Shown piece after piece: positions 44,912-53,275 of a stretch of DNA of 64,000 bases. Position numbers and translations under genes: made by a program. Under the pieces are notes generated by a model. That model was not told the DNA's origin. It did not search any database and saw nothing but the letters and a program-made list of their open reading frames with translations. This stretch comes from Kribbella sp. NBC_00382 (GTDB lineage Bacteria > Actinomycetota > Actinomycetes > Propionibacteriales > Kribbellaceae): NCBI RefSeq assembly GCF_036067295.1, contig NZ_CP107954.1:7254001-7318000 (forward strand), read 5' to 3'. Every line of letters starts with the position of its first letter. The first letter of the stretch is position 1.

Positions 44912-45886
44912 CTAGGCCCGCCCGTTCGACTCCCCCAGTGCCGCCACCGCCGGTTCGGCCTCTGCCGATTCGGCGCCGGCCGATTCAGGGACGGCGGACA
45001 GCTCCGCGACCGGCGCCGCCGATAGCGCCAGCTCCGCTGCGGGCGTGTCGCTTGCCAGTGGCGCCAGCTCGGCTGGAGGTGTGTCCTCCTCTGCGGCCGC
45101 CGGCTTCTCAGCCGGCTTGGGCTTCGGCGCCTCGGCAGGGGTGGAGCGTTCGAGGAAGCGGAGTAGTTCGACCGGGAACGGAAGTACCAGGGTCGAGTTC
45201 TTCTCGGCAGCGACCTCGACGACGGTCTGCAGCAGCCGCAGTTGCAGCGCGGCCGGATGATCCGCCATCACCTCGGCGGCCTGCCCGAGCTTCTCCGATG
45301 CCTGCAACTCGCCATCGGCGGTGATGACCCGAGCCCGGCGTTCCCGCTCAGCCTCGGCCTGCCGTGACATCGATCGCTTCATCGTCTCCGGCAGCGCGAC
45401 GTCCTTGATCTCCACCCGCTCGATGTGCACACCCCAATCGAGCGCCGGACTGTCGATCATCAACTCCATGCCCTGGTTGAGCCGCTCGCGGTTGGACAGC
45501 AGATCATCCAGATCGCTCTTACCAATGATTGACCGCAGCGAAGTCTGCGCCACCTGAGCAATCGCCGAGATGTAGTCCTGTACGTCGACAGTCGCCCGCA
45601 CCGGATCGACCACGCTGAAATAGACCACCGCATCGACCCGAACCGTCACGTTGTCGCGAGTGATGCCGTCCTGCGCCGGGACCGGCATCGTGATGATCTG
45701 CATGTTGACCTTCTGCAACCGATCCGCGATCGGCATCAGCATCGCCAGCCCCGGGCCGCGCACCTGCGGCTGCACCTTGCCGAACCGCATGACGACGCCA
45801 CGCTCGTACTGCTTGACGACCCGCAGACTCAGCGCCGCCCCGATCAGGCCGAGGATGATCACGATGAAGACGATGTCGAGGATCAT
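44912..45886 (-). CDS. SPFH/band-7 (slipin/stomatin-like) membrane protein
   Basis: 324 residues from ATG 45886 with GGGAG upstream. One N-terminal TM (ILDIVFIVIILGLIGAALSL) is followed by the SPFH domain: V-V-K-Q-Y-E-R-G-V-V-M-R-F-G-K, I-T-R-D-N-V-T-V-R-V-D-A-V-V-Y-F, then a coiled coil with AEAERERRARVI. The last 75 residues are an acidic Ala/Pro/Glu-rich tail. Slipins form membrane-scaffold rings. Many slipin operons include an NfeD-like protein, but none is adjacent here. Function in this organism is unknown. Confidence 0.88.
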   Translation of the reverse strand: MILDIVFIVIILGLIGAALSLRVVKQYERGVVMRFGKVQPQVRGPGLAMLMPIADRLQKVNMQIITMPVPAQDGITRDNVTVRVDAVVYFSVVDPVRATVDVQDYISAIAQVAQTSLRSIIGKSDLDDLLSNRERLNQGMELMIDSPALDWGVHIERVEIKDVALPETMKRSMSRQAEAERERRARVITADGELQASEKLGQAAEVMADHPAALQLRLLQTVVEVAAEKNSTLVLPFPVELLRFLERSTPAEAPKPKPAEKPAAAEEDTPPAELAPLASDTPAAELALSAAPVAELSAVPESAGAESAEAEPAVAALGESNGRA

Positions 45887-45993
45887 GTCCGCTCCCCGCG
45901 TGGATCGATGCCACCAGCGGGGTGAATCCGGGCCGGTCTCAGCGAACTCGAGCGATCCGCGCATCTCAAGCGTAGCTCGCATCAAGGGACGTT

Positions 45994-47235
45994 TCAGCGG
46001 CTCAGCGTGACGACCGTCCCGCTGGTCCGAGCTTCTTCGGCAGCCCAGACAACCCGATGCGTGGCGAGGCTCGCGCCGGCGTCAGTCGGCAGCAAAGTTG
46101 GGTCGCCGGTTTGGACCGCACGCAGGAAGGTCGCCGTGAGCTCCTGATCGCCGCCCCCATGCCCATCGCCATCGGCCTCCGGTACTGCGAGCAGCTCCTC
46201 CTCACCAGTCCGGAAATCCACCAATCGGATCGTCTGCCCGTCACCGTCGAGAAACCCATGCGTACCGAGAAGCCTCGTCCGGCGATGCTCCATCGGCGTG
46301 AACGCACTCATCGTGAACGAGCACGTCCCGCCATCCGGGAACTCCAGATTCACCACCTGGTGATCGACCACATCGTTGTCACACGCATAGACACACCGCC
46401 CGTACGGACCAGTCCGCAGCGCCTCGAGCACGCCGGCCTCGGTGCGCTCCTCCGTCACCGCACCCAACGGCCAGTAGTGCCGATCCGGATCGGCCAGGCA
46501 GTCGAGATAGAGCCGCTTCGCCGAGTACGGGCAGGAGGGCTCCAGCGGACAGTCGAGGCAACGCGGCGCCGCGCCCGCCGGACGCTCGGACGCCTTGAAA
46601 TGGGTCAAACTCCCGAACGAGCTGACCCGCGCCGGTACCGCCCCGAACAGATGCACCAGCCAGTCGAGGTCATGGCAGGCCTTCGTGAGCAACATCGGCG
46701 CCGACGTGTCCGACCGCCGCCAATGCCCACGGACAAAGGAATGCGCCTGATGCCACCAGCCGACCGGCTCCAGGTGCTGGACATTCACGAGCCGCCCGAT
46801 GCGACCCGAGTCGAGCAGGTCCTTCAGCATCCGCGTGTAGGGCGTGTACCGGAGTACGTGGCAGACGGCGAGGATGATCCCGTTGCGCTCCGCGGCACTC
46901 GTGATCGCGGCCGCCTCAGCCTCGGTCGTCGCCATCGGCTTCTCGAGCAGCAGGTGGTAGCCGAGATCCGCCATCCGCACGGCCGGCGCCATGTGCAGCT
47001 GGTCCTGCGTTGCGATGATCGCCGCGTCCGCCAGCTTCCCGGCATCGGCGAGGTCGGCCCAATCGGCGTACAGGCGATCGGGCGGTACTGCGAACTCCGC
47101 GCCGAGTGCGATCCGGCGACCCGGATCCGGTTCGGCGATCGCGGTCACCCGGGCGGCTCCGGAGGCGACGGCACTCCGGGCATACAGCTGTCCCCGGAGT
47201 CCGCCGCCGACCAGGGCTAGAGTCACGCTTGTCAT
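45994..47235 (-). CDS. Gfo/Idh/MocA-family sugar oxidoreductase
   Basis: 413 residues from ATG 47235, with AAGGAA upstream. The N-terminal Rossmann fold has L-A-L-V-G-G-G-L-R-G, the E-K-P-M-A-T-T signature (catalytic Lys) is near residue 95, and the C-terminal dimer domain follows. A Cys cluster C-L-D-C-P-L-E-P-S-C-P-Y-S-A (about residues 240-255) is found in one branch of this family. Enzymes of this type oxidise or isomerise sugars and inositols with NAD(P). It is divergent from the ROK regulator and shares operator-like sequence with the ABC/DUF4874 operon, so it is probably part of the same sugar pathway. Confidence 0.88.
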   Translation of the reverse strand: MTSVTLALVGGGLRGQLYARSAVASGAARVTAIAEPDPGRRIALGAEFAVPPDRLYADWADLADAGKLADAAIIATQDQLHMAPAVRMADLGYHLLLEKPMATTEAEAAAITSAAERNGIILAVCHVLRYTPYTRMLKDLLDSGRIGRLVNVQHLEPVGWWHQAHSFVRGHWRRSDTSAPMLLTKACHDLDWLVHLFGAVPARVSSFGSLTHFKASERPAGAAPRCLDCPLEPSCPYSAKRLYLDCLADPDRHYWPLGAVTEERTEAGVLEALRTGPYGRCVYACDNDVVDHQVVNLEFPDGGTCSFTMSAFTPMEHRRTRLLGTHGFLDGDGQTIRLVDFRTGEEELLAVPEADGDGHGGGDQELTATFLRAVQTGDPTLLPTDAGASLATHRVVWAAEEARTSGTVVTLSR

Positions 47236-47268
47236 GGATTCCTTTCCCCGAGATATAAAGGAGTCCAT
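47233..47268 (-). promoter_or_regulatory. Candidate ROK operators in front of the oxidoreductase gene
   Basis: AAGGAGTCCAT (47258-47268) shares GGAGTCCAT with the palindrome in front of the ABC operon (read on the other strand). A second partial match, CATGGATTCC (47233-47242), overlaps the start codon. The first lies over the TTTATAT-like -10 region on the minus strand. Confidence 0.5.
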
Positions 47269-47308
47269 CATTATTGGCACCGATTCCGGCGAACCTCAAG
47301 GGGTGGCG

Positions 47309-48472
47309 ATGACCGAGGAGCAGAGCGGTGGCGACCTGTCCCGGCTGCGGCAGCTCAACGCGATGGCGGCGATCAGAGCCTTGCGGGACGACAAACCGCT
47401 GACCCTGACCGAGCTGGCCAAGCGCACCGGGCTGTCCCGGGCCTCGACCGAGGACGTGATCCGCGAGCTGATCGGCCGCGGCTGGGTGGCCGAGGCCGAG
47501 CCAACCGCCGGTACGGTCGGGCGACCCGCGCGCCGCTACCGGTTCCGCGCGGACGCCGGGCGGGTGCTCGGCGTCGACATCGGCGGACATACGATCCGCG
47601 CCCTGGTCACCGACCTCGACGGCGAGGTGCTGCATTCCGCGACCGTCCCGGTAACACCCGAACTCGGCCGCAAGGAACGCCTAGCCGCCATCGACCGCTG
47701 CGTCACCACCGCCCTGGCCGGCGCCAGCACCACCCCAGCCGAGATCTGGTCCACAGGTGTCGCGACCACCGGCCTGGTCGACGGCACCGGCAAGGTCATG
47801 CTCTCCGACTCCCTGACCGAATGGACCGGCGTAGACCTAGCCGACCACCTGCGCCGCCTAGTCCCAGCGCCCGTCCGCGTAGAAAACGACAGCAAACTAG
47901 CCGCCCTGGCCGAATCCTGGCGAGGCGTAGCCCGCTATGCCAAAGACGTCGTCTTCCTCCTGGCCGGCGTCCGAACCGGCACCGGCCTGATCATCGACGG
48001 CAAACTCCACCGAGGCTTCGGCAACGCCGCCGGCGAAATAGGCGCCCTCCCCGCCATCGGCTGGCTAAAAGCCCCCGACCACCTCCGCACCTGGACCACC
48101 ACCCACCACCCCACCAGCAACTCCCCCGCCCTCGCCCACCCCGACGAGTTTGGGGACGTGTTCGAGGCGGCTCGGCAGGGCGATCGGACAGCGGTCAAGG
48201 CTGTCCGCCGGTACACCCGGGACATCGCCGTCGGCGTCTCAGCGTTGATCCTGACGCTCGACCCGGAGTTGCTGGTGATCGGCGGTGGGTTCTCCCGCTC
48301 CGCCGATGTAGTCATCGAGCCGCTGCGCGGCGAGCTTGATCGGTGGTGTTTGCGGACGCCGGAGATCCGGATCTCGACCTTCGGCGACGAGGGTGTCGTG
48401 CTCGGAGCGGTCCGGTTGGCGCTCGAACAGGTCGAGACGAGCATGTCCGAGGGCGCTAACCCCTTGACATAA
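47309..48472 (+). CDS. ROK-family transcriptional regulator
   Basis: 387 residues from ATG 47309 (GTG 47303 also possible). An N-terminal winged helix (L-T-L-T-E-L-A-K-R-T-G-L-S-R-A-S-T-E-D-V-I) is fused to a sugar-kinase-like ROK domain with V-L-G-V-D-I-G-G-H-T and the family glycine motif G-x-G-L-I-I-D-G-K-L-H-R-G-F-G-N-A-A-G-E-I-G. The zinc-binding Cys cluster found in many ROK proteins (GHxxxxxxGxxCxCGxxGCxE) is not seen after the E-I-G; the segment is G-A-L-P-A-I-G-W-L. Probably represses the flanking oxidoreductase and ABC operon until a sugar binds. Its stop overlaps the -35 box of the ABC promoter. Confidence 0.87.
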   Translation: MTEEQSGGDLSRLRQLNAMAAIRALRDDKPLTLTELAKRTGLSRASTEDVIRELIGRGWVAEAEPTAGTVGRPARRYRFRADAGRVLGVDIGGHTIRALVTDLDGEVLHSATVPVTPELGRKERLAAIDRCVTTALAGASTTPAEIWSTGVATTGLVDGTGKVMLSDSLTEWTGVDLADHLRRLVPAPVRVENDSKLAALAESWRGVARYAKDVVFLLAGVRTGTGLIIDGKLHRGFGNAAGEIGALPAIGWLKAPDHLRTWTTTHHPTSNSPALAHPDEFGDVFEAARQGDRTAVKAVRRYTRDIAVGVSALILTLDPELLVIGGGFSRSADVVIEPLRGELDRWCLRTPEIRISTFGDEGVVLGAVRLALEQVETSMSEGANPLT

Positions 48473-48493
48473 TTTCCATGGACTCCATGATTA
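48464..48493 (+). promoter_or_regulatory. Promoter with ROK-type operator for the ABC/DUF4874 operon
   Basis: TTGACA (48464-48469), 18-base spacer, TGATTA (48488-48493). The perfect palindrome CATGGACTCCATG (48477-48489) fills the spacer and touches the -10 box, so a bound repressor would exclude RNA polymerase. Confidence 0.75.
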
Positions 48494-48529
48494 GTCCCAA
48501 TCACCGGGATGTTGTCTGGAGGACCCAGG

Positions 48530-49783
48530 ATGCGGATGTCGAAGAGGCTGAGCGCGCTGCTGCTCGGCGGGCTATTGGCGGTTTCGGCCTGTTCGGGCGG
48601 CGGCGACGACAAATCGGCGGCCGACCCGAACGCGAAGGTCACGCTGTCGTACGGCGTCTGGGACGCCAACCAGAAACCGGTGATGGAGGCGCTCGCCACC
48701 GACTTCACCAAAACCCACCCGAACATCACCATCCAGGTGCAGCTCACCCCCTGGGCCGACTACTGGACCAAGCTCAAGGCCAGCGTCACCGGCGGCGCCG
48801 CCCCGGACGTCTTCTGGATGAACGGGCCCAACTTCCAGCTCTACGCCTCCAACAAGGTGATCGCGCCGATGCCCGGCGAGGCCGACCTCTCGGTCTACCC
48901 CAAGCCGCTGACCGACCTCTACACCTTCGAGGGCAAGCCGTACGGGCTGCCGAAGGACATGGACACCGTCGGCGTCTGGTACAACAAGGCGCTCTTCGAC
49001 GCGAAGAAGGTCCCGTACCCCAAGGACGACTGGACCTGGGCCGACTTCCAGGCCGCCACGGCCAAGCTCACCGATGCCGCCAAGGGCATCTACGGTACGG
49101 CCGCCCAGCTGGGCAGCTTCCAGGAGTACCAGTACGACACGATCGCCCAGGCCGGCGGCTACGTCATCTCGCCGGACGGCAAGAAGTCCGGGTACGACGA
49201 CCCGAAAACCATTGCCGGGTTGACGTTCTGGACCGACCTGATCAAGAACAAGCAGTCGCCCGATCTGAAGACGATGACCGACACCACCCCGATCCAGCTC
49301 TTCGAGGCGGGCAAGATCGCGATGTACTGGGGTGGCTCCTGGAACGTCTCGGAGTTCACCGCGAACACGTACACCAAGGGCAAGGTCGACGTCGCCCCAC
49401 TCCCCCGCGGCGAGAAGCAGGCGACCATCATCCACGGTGTCGCGAACGTCGTCTCGGGCAAGACCGAGCACCCCGACCAGGCCTGGGAGTTCGTCAAGTA
49501 CCTCGGCTCGAAGGACGCGGCCGAGATCCTCGGGCAGAAGGGCCCGATCCCGGCGTACAACGGAACGCAGACCGCCTGGGTCAAGGCGCATCCCGAGCTC
49601 AAGCTCCAGACCTTCCTCGACTCGGTCAGCTACGCCGTACCGTTCCCGGTCTCGAAGAACACGGCCGCCTGGAACGAGGCCGAGCTGACGTACCTCACCA
49701 AGGCCTGGACCGGTGCGGAGCCGACCGACAAGGCCGCCACCGAACTCGCGCAGGCGATGAACTCGCTGCTCGCCAAGGAGTGA
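48530..49783 (+). CDS. Sugar ABC transporter substrate-binding lipoprotein
   Basis: 417 residues from ATG 48530, 7 bases after GGAGG. The lipobox L-A-V-S-A-C marks a lipid-anchored protein. The body is a family-1 (MalE-like) binding protein: K-V-T-L-S-Y-G-V-W-D, W-T-K-L-K-A-S-V-T-G-G-A-A-P-D-V-F-W-M-N, Y-G-L-P-K-D-M-D-T-V-G-V-W-Y-N-K-A-L-F and W-G-G-S-W-N-V. It is the first gene of a five-gene operon and delivers an oligosaccharide to the two permeases. The ligand is unknown; the two secreted proteins at the operon end may produce it. Confidence 0.92.
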   Translation: MRMSKRLSALLLGGLLAVSACSGGGDDKSAADPNAKVTLSYGVWDANQKPVMEALATDFTKTHPNITIQVQLTPWADYWTKLKASVTGGAAPDVFWMNGPNFQLYASNKVIAPMPGEADLSVYPKPLTDLYTFEGKPYGLPKDMDTVGVWYNKALFDAKKVPYPKDDWTWADFQAATAKLTDAAKGIYGTAAQLGSFQEYQYDTIAQAGGYVISPDGKKSGYDDPKTIAGLTFWTDLIKNKQSPDLKTMTDTTPIQLFEAGKIAMYWGGSWNVSEFTANTYTKGKVDVAPLPRGEKQATIIHGVANVVSGKTEHPDQAWEFVKYLGSKDAAEILGQKGPIPAYNGTQTAWVKAHPELKLQTFLDSVSYAVPFPVSKNTAAWNEAELTYLTKAWTGAEPTDKAATELAQAMNSLLAKE

Positions 49784-49784
49784 G

Positions 49785-50687
49785 ATGCGGCGACCCGGGT
49801 CTGTGAAGGAGGCTCTGTGGGGGTACGCGTTCATCGCCCCCACAGGGCTCGGGATCGCGATCTTCTATCTCTGGCCGGTGCTGCAGACCGCGTACTTCTC
49901 CCTCACCGAATGGGGCGCGTTCGGCGGCCACACCTGGACCGGGATCGACAACTACCGCCGGCTGGGCAGCGATCCCGAGGTCGGCCGCGCGCTGGTCAAC
50001 ACGCTCAGCTACACCGGGCTCGGCCTGCTCAGCATCCCGCTGGCGATCGGCTTCGCGGTCCTGCTCAACCGGAAGGGCATGCGGTTCGTCGGCCTGTACC
50101 GGACGTTGTTCTTCCTGCCCGTCGTCACGATGCCGGTCGCGATCGCGATGGTGTGGCGGTGGCTCTACAACGGTGACTACGGACTGATCAACTACCTGCT
50201 GTCCCTGATCGGGATCGACGGCCCCAACTGGGTCGCCGATCCCGCGACGGCGCTGTACGCGTTGGTCGTGGTCGGTATCTGGGCCAGCGTCGGGTACAAC
50301 CTGATCATCTTCCTGGCCGGTCTCCAGGCGATCCCCAAGGAGTACTACGAGGCCGCCGCGATCGACGGCGCCGGAACGTGGCGCCAGTTCTTCCACGTCA
50401 CACTGCCGTTGCTGTCGCCGACCGCGTTCTTCGTCTCGGTCGTCTCGGTGATCGGATCGCTGCAACTGTTCGATCTGGTCTACGTGATGGCGGGAGCCGG
50501 GGCCGGCGCCCGGGCGAACCCGGCGTTCCCGCGGCTCGAGACCGTCGTCCAGCTCTTCTACGACCGGGCCTTCGTCACCAACGACCGCGGCTATGCGGCC
50601 GCCATCGTGATGATGCTGCTGCTCCTGATCGTCGTGCTGACCGCGATCCAGTTCCGGTTCCAGAAGAGGTGGGTGCACTATGCGTAA
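49785..50687 (+). CDS. Sugar ABC transporter permease, MalF type
   Basis: 300 residues, six TM helices, with the EAA loop Y-Y-E-A-A-A-I-D-G-A-G-T-W-R-Q-F-F-H-V-T-L-P-L-L that docks the ATPase. It starts one base after the stop of the binding-protein gene and overlaps the next permease by 8 bases. Confidence 0.94.
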   Translation: MRRPGSVKEALWGYAFIAPTGLGIAIFYLWPVLQTAYFSLTEWGAFGGHTWTGIDNYRRLGSDPEVGRALVNTLSYTGLGLLSIPLAIGFAVLLNRKGMRFVGLYRTLFFLPVVTMPVAIAMVWRWLYNGDYGLINYLLSLIGIDGPNWVADPATALYALVVVGIWASVGYNLIIFLAGLQAIPKEYYEAAAIDGAGTWRQFFHVTLPLLSPTAFFVSVVSVIGSLQLFDLVYVMAGAGAGARANPAFPRLETVVQLFYDRAFVTNDRGYAAAIVMMLLLLIVVLTAIQFRFQKRWVHYA

Positions 50688-51489
50688 GAACTTGCCGGTG
50701 CACACGATCCTGATCGCCTCGGCGCTGGCGATGGTGGCGCCGTTCATCTGGCAGATCATCACCTCGCTCAAGTCGTTGAGCAGTGCAACGAGTGTGCCGC
50801 CGTCGCTGTTGCCGGAGGGGCGCTGGGACAATTACAGCAAGGTTTTCCAGGTACTTCCGTTCGGCCACCAGTTCCTCAATACCGTGCTGATGGCCGGGTT
50901 GCGCACGATCGGCCAGGTGCTGTTCTGCTCGATGGCCGCCTATGCCTTCGCCCGGTTGCGCTTTCCCGGCCGGAACGTGCTGTTCGGGATTCTGCTGTCG
51001 GTGCTGATGGTTCCGCCGCAGCTGTTCATCATTCCGCAGTACCAGATCATGTCGTCGCTCGGTTGGCTCAACTCGCTGCAGGCGTTGGTGGTGCCGGGGC
51101 TCTTCAGCGCGTTCGGGGTGTTCCTGATGCGCCAGTTCTTCCTCGGGCTGCCCAAGGAACTCGAGGAGGCCGCGGCGATCGATGGCGCTGGGCCGGTACG
51201 GATCTATTGGTCGATCGTCTTGCCGCTGGCTCGGCCGGGGCTGGTCGCGCTCGCGCTGCTCGTCCTGTTGTGGTCCTGGAACGACCTGTTCTGGCCGCTG
51301 GTCGTCAACACCGACCCCGACAAGATGACGCTCTCGGCCGGACTCGCCTCGCTGCAAGGGCAGTTCCAGACTGACTACCCGGTACTGATGGCCGGCTCGC
51401 TCCTAGCGTCCCTCCCGATCATCGCGATCTTCACGTTGCTGCAACGCCAGTTCATCCAAGGCATCGCCACCACCGGAACCAAAGGCTGA
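50680..51489 (+). CDS. Sugar ABC transporter permease, MalG type
   Basis: 269 residues, six TM helices, EAA loop E-L-E-E-A-A-A-I-D-G-A-G-P-V-R-I-Y-W-S-I-V-L-P-L. The start overlaps the first permease. No ATPase gene follows, so the importer needs an ATPase from elsewhere, such as the solitary one at 34972-36315. Confidence 0.94.
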   Translation: MRKNLPVHTILIASALAMVAPFIWQIITSLKSLSSATSVPPSLLPEGRWDNYSKVFQVLPFGHQFLNTVLMAGLRTIGQVLFCSMAAYAFARLRFPGRNVLFGILLSVLMVPPQLFIIPQYQIMSSLGWLNSLQALVVPGLFSAFGVFLMRQFFLGLPKELEEAAAIDGAGPVRIYWSIVLPLARPGLVALALLVLLWSWNDLFWPLVVNTDPDKMTLSAGLASLQGQFQTDYPVLMAGSLLASLPIIAIFTLLQRQFIQGIATTGTKG

Positions 51490-51517
51490 CCCATCTGACT
51501 GGAAGGACCCACCGCCC

Positions 51518-53257
51518 ATGAGGTCTCTGAAAGTACTCGCCGGCGTCGTCGCCGGGACCCTGCTCGCCGGCCTTGTCGCCACGTTGCCCGCCTACGCCAC
51601 GATCAGCGGCCAGTCCGCGACCAACACCTCGACGACCGTCACGTACCAGTTCAGCTACACCGGCGCACCGACGTACGCGCGGACCTACATCGACACGGAT
51701 CGGAGTGCGTCGACCGGCTTCGCCACGAGCGGGGTCGGGGCGGATTACCTGCTGGAGAACGGCAGCCTGTACCACCACAACGGCGGCGGCTGGAGCTGGA
51801 CTCTGGTCGGGGCGGTCACCTTCTCCAGTACCGGTGGAGTCGCTCGCTGGACGGTGAATCGGTCGAGCATCGGCGAGACCGCGACTCCGAACGATGCGGA
51901 TCTCGTCTTCCAGGTGGAGAGCCCGTTGGAGACGTCGGCGAAGTACACGCACATCTACAGCGGCGGGGGCGGTGGTACCGGCGATGTGACCTACACGGCG
52001 TCGACCGACAACTTCGCCAACCCCGAGCGCGGGCTCTACCACCACACCGGCGACTGCGACAAGACCGACCTCTCGCTCGCGACGCTGCAGAGCTACCGGA
52101 CCAGCCAGGGCATCTCGCTCGTCATGTGCGTCTTCTACCTTGCGGAGTACAAGAACTCGGCGATCGCGCAGTCGGCGCTGGACCAGCTCCAGCAGCAACT
52201 GACGACCGTACGGGCTGCTGGGCTGAAGATGGTGCTGCGCTTCGCGTATACGACTTCGACCGCCGGCGATGACGCTCCGCTGAGCCGGGTGCAGTCGCAT
52301 CTTGATCAGCTCGCGCCGTACCTGAGTAGCAACAAGGACGTCATCGCGGTCATGCAAGCTGGCTTCATCGGCGCCTGGGGTGAGTGGTACTACACGCAGA
52401 ACTTCGGCAACGCCGGCACCGTCAGCACGACCGACTGGGCCAACCGCAAGGCCGTCGTCGACAAGATCCTCAGCGTGCTTCCGTCCGACCGGATGGTCCA
52501 GCTCCGCGCGCCTGCGATGAAGCGGACGATGTACTCGACCAGCCCGGTGGCGGCCGGCTCGGCCTACAACGGCTCGGCGCTGTCGCGGCTCGGGCACCAC
52601 AATGACTGTTTCCTGGCCAGCCCGGACGACTTCGGGACGTACCAGAACACCGCGGTCGAGTATCCGTACCTGCAGTCCGACACGACCTACGTCGCGATGG
52701 GCGGCGAGACGTGCGGCTCGAACCCGCCGCGGTCGAGCTGCCCGACGGCGCTGAGTGAGCTCGCTCAGTTCCACTGGTCCTTCATCAACACCGACTACGA
52801 GCCGACCGTACTCAACTCGTGGAACACCGGCGGCTGCCTCGCCGACGTCACCAAGCGCCTCGGCTACCGCTTCACCTTGCAGACCGCCACTCTCCCGACG
52901 ACCGCCACCCGAGGCGGCAGCCTGCCGATCTCGATCACCCTGCAAAACAACGGCTTCGCGACACCGTACAACCCGCACAACCCGCAACTCGTACTCCGCA
53001 ACACGTCCACCGGTGCCGTCACAGCCCTGGCCCTGAGCACCGACCCGCGCAAGTGGACGGCTGGCGCGACCACCACGATCTCGCAGACGCTCACCGTCCC
53101 CGCGAGCCTCCCGACGGGCTCCTACGCCCTGCTCCTCAACCTCCCCGACCCGCAGCTGTCCAGTCGCCCCGAGTACTCCGTGCGCTTCGCGAACCAGTCC
53201 ACCTGGGAAGCAGCCACCGGCATGAACTCGCTCCTGCGCACCATCACCGTCAGCTAG
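51518..53257 (+). CDS. Secreted DUF4874/DUF4832 protein with extra N-terminal beta-domain
   Basis: 579 residues. Signal peptide about 1-26, then a beta-rich N-domain of about 125 residues absent from its neighbour, then DUF4874 (starting N-P-E-R-G-L-Y-H-H-T) and DUF4832. The DUF4874 part looks like a TIM barrel with G-F-I-G-A-W-G-E-W (E289, candidate catalytic Glu) and later G-H-H-N-D-C-F-L-A-S-P-D-D-F-G-T-Y, which is identical in the next protein. C-terminal part is a beta-sandwich. The family is probably a glycoside hydrolase but has no established substrate. Being in an operon with a sugar importer supports that, though it is inference. Confidence 0.8.
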   Translation: MRSLKVLAGVVAGTLLAGLVATLPAYATISGQSATNTSTTVTYQFSYTGAPTYARTYIDTDRSASTGFATSGVGADYLLENGSLYHHNGGGWSWTLVGAVTFSSTGGVARWTVNRSSIGETATPNDADLVFQVESPLETSAKYTHIYSGGGGGTGDVTYTASTDNFANPERGLYHHTGDCDKTDLSLATLQSYRTSQGISLVMCVFYLAEYKNSAIAQSALDQLQQQLTTVRAAGLKMVLRFAYTTSTAGDDAPLSRVQSHLDQLAPYLSSNKDVIAVMQAGFIGAWGEWYYTQNFGNAGTVSTTDWANRKAVVDKILSVLPSDRMVQLRAPAMKRTMYSTSPVAAGSAYNGSALSRLGHHNDCFLASPDDFGTYQNTAVEYPYLQSDTTYVAMGGETCGSNPPRSSCPTALSELAQFHWSFINTDYEPTVLNSWNTGGCLADVTKRLGYRFTLQTATLPTTATRGGSLPISITLQNNGFATPYNPHNPQLVLRNTSTGAVTALALSTDPRKWTAGATTTISQTLTVPASLPTGSYALLLNLPDPQLSSRPEYSVRFANQSTWEAATGMNSLLRTITVS

Positions 53258-53275
53258 CCCAAGGAGTCCCCCCTC

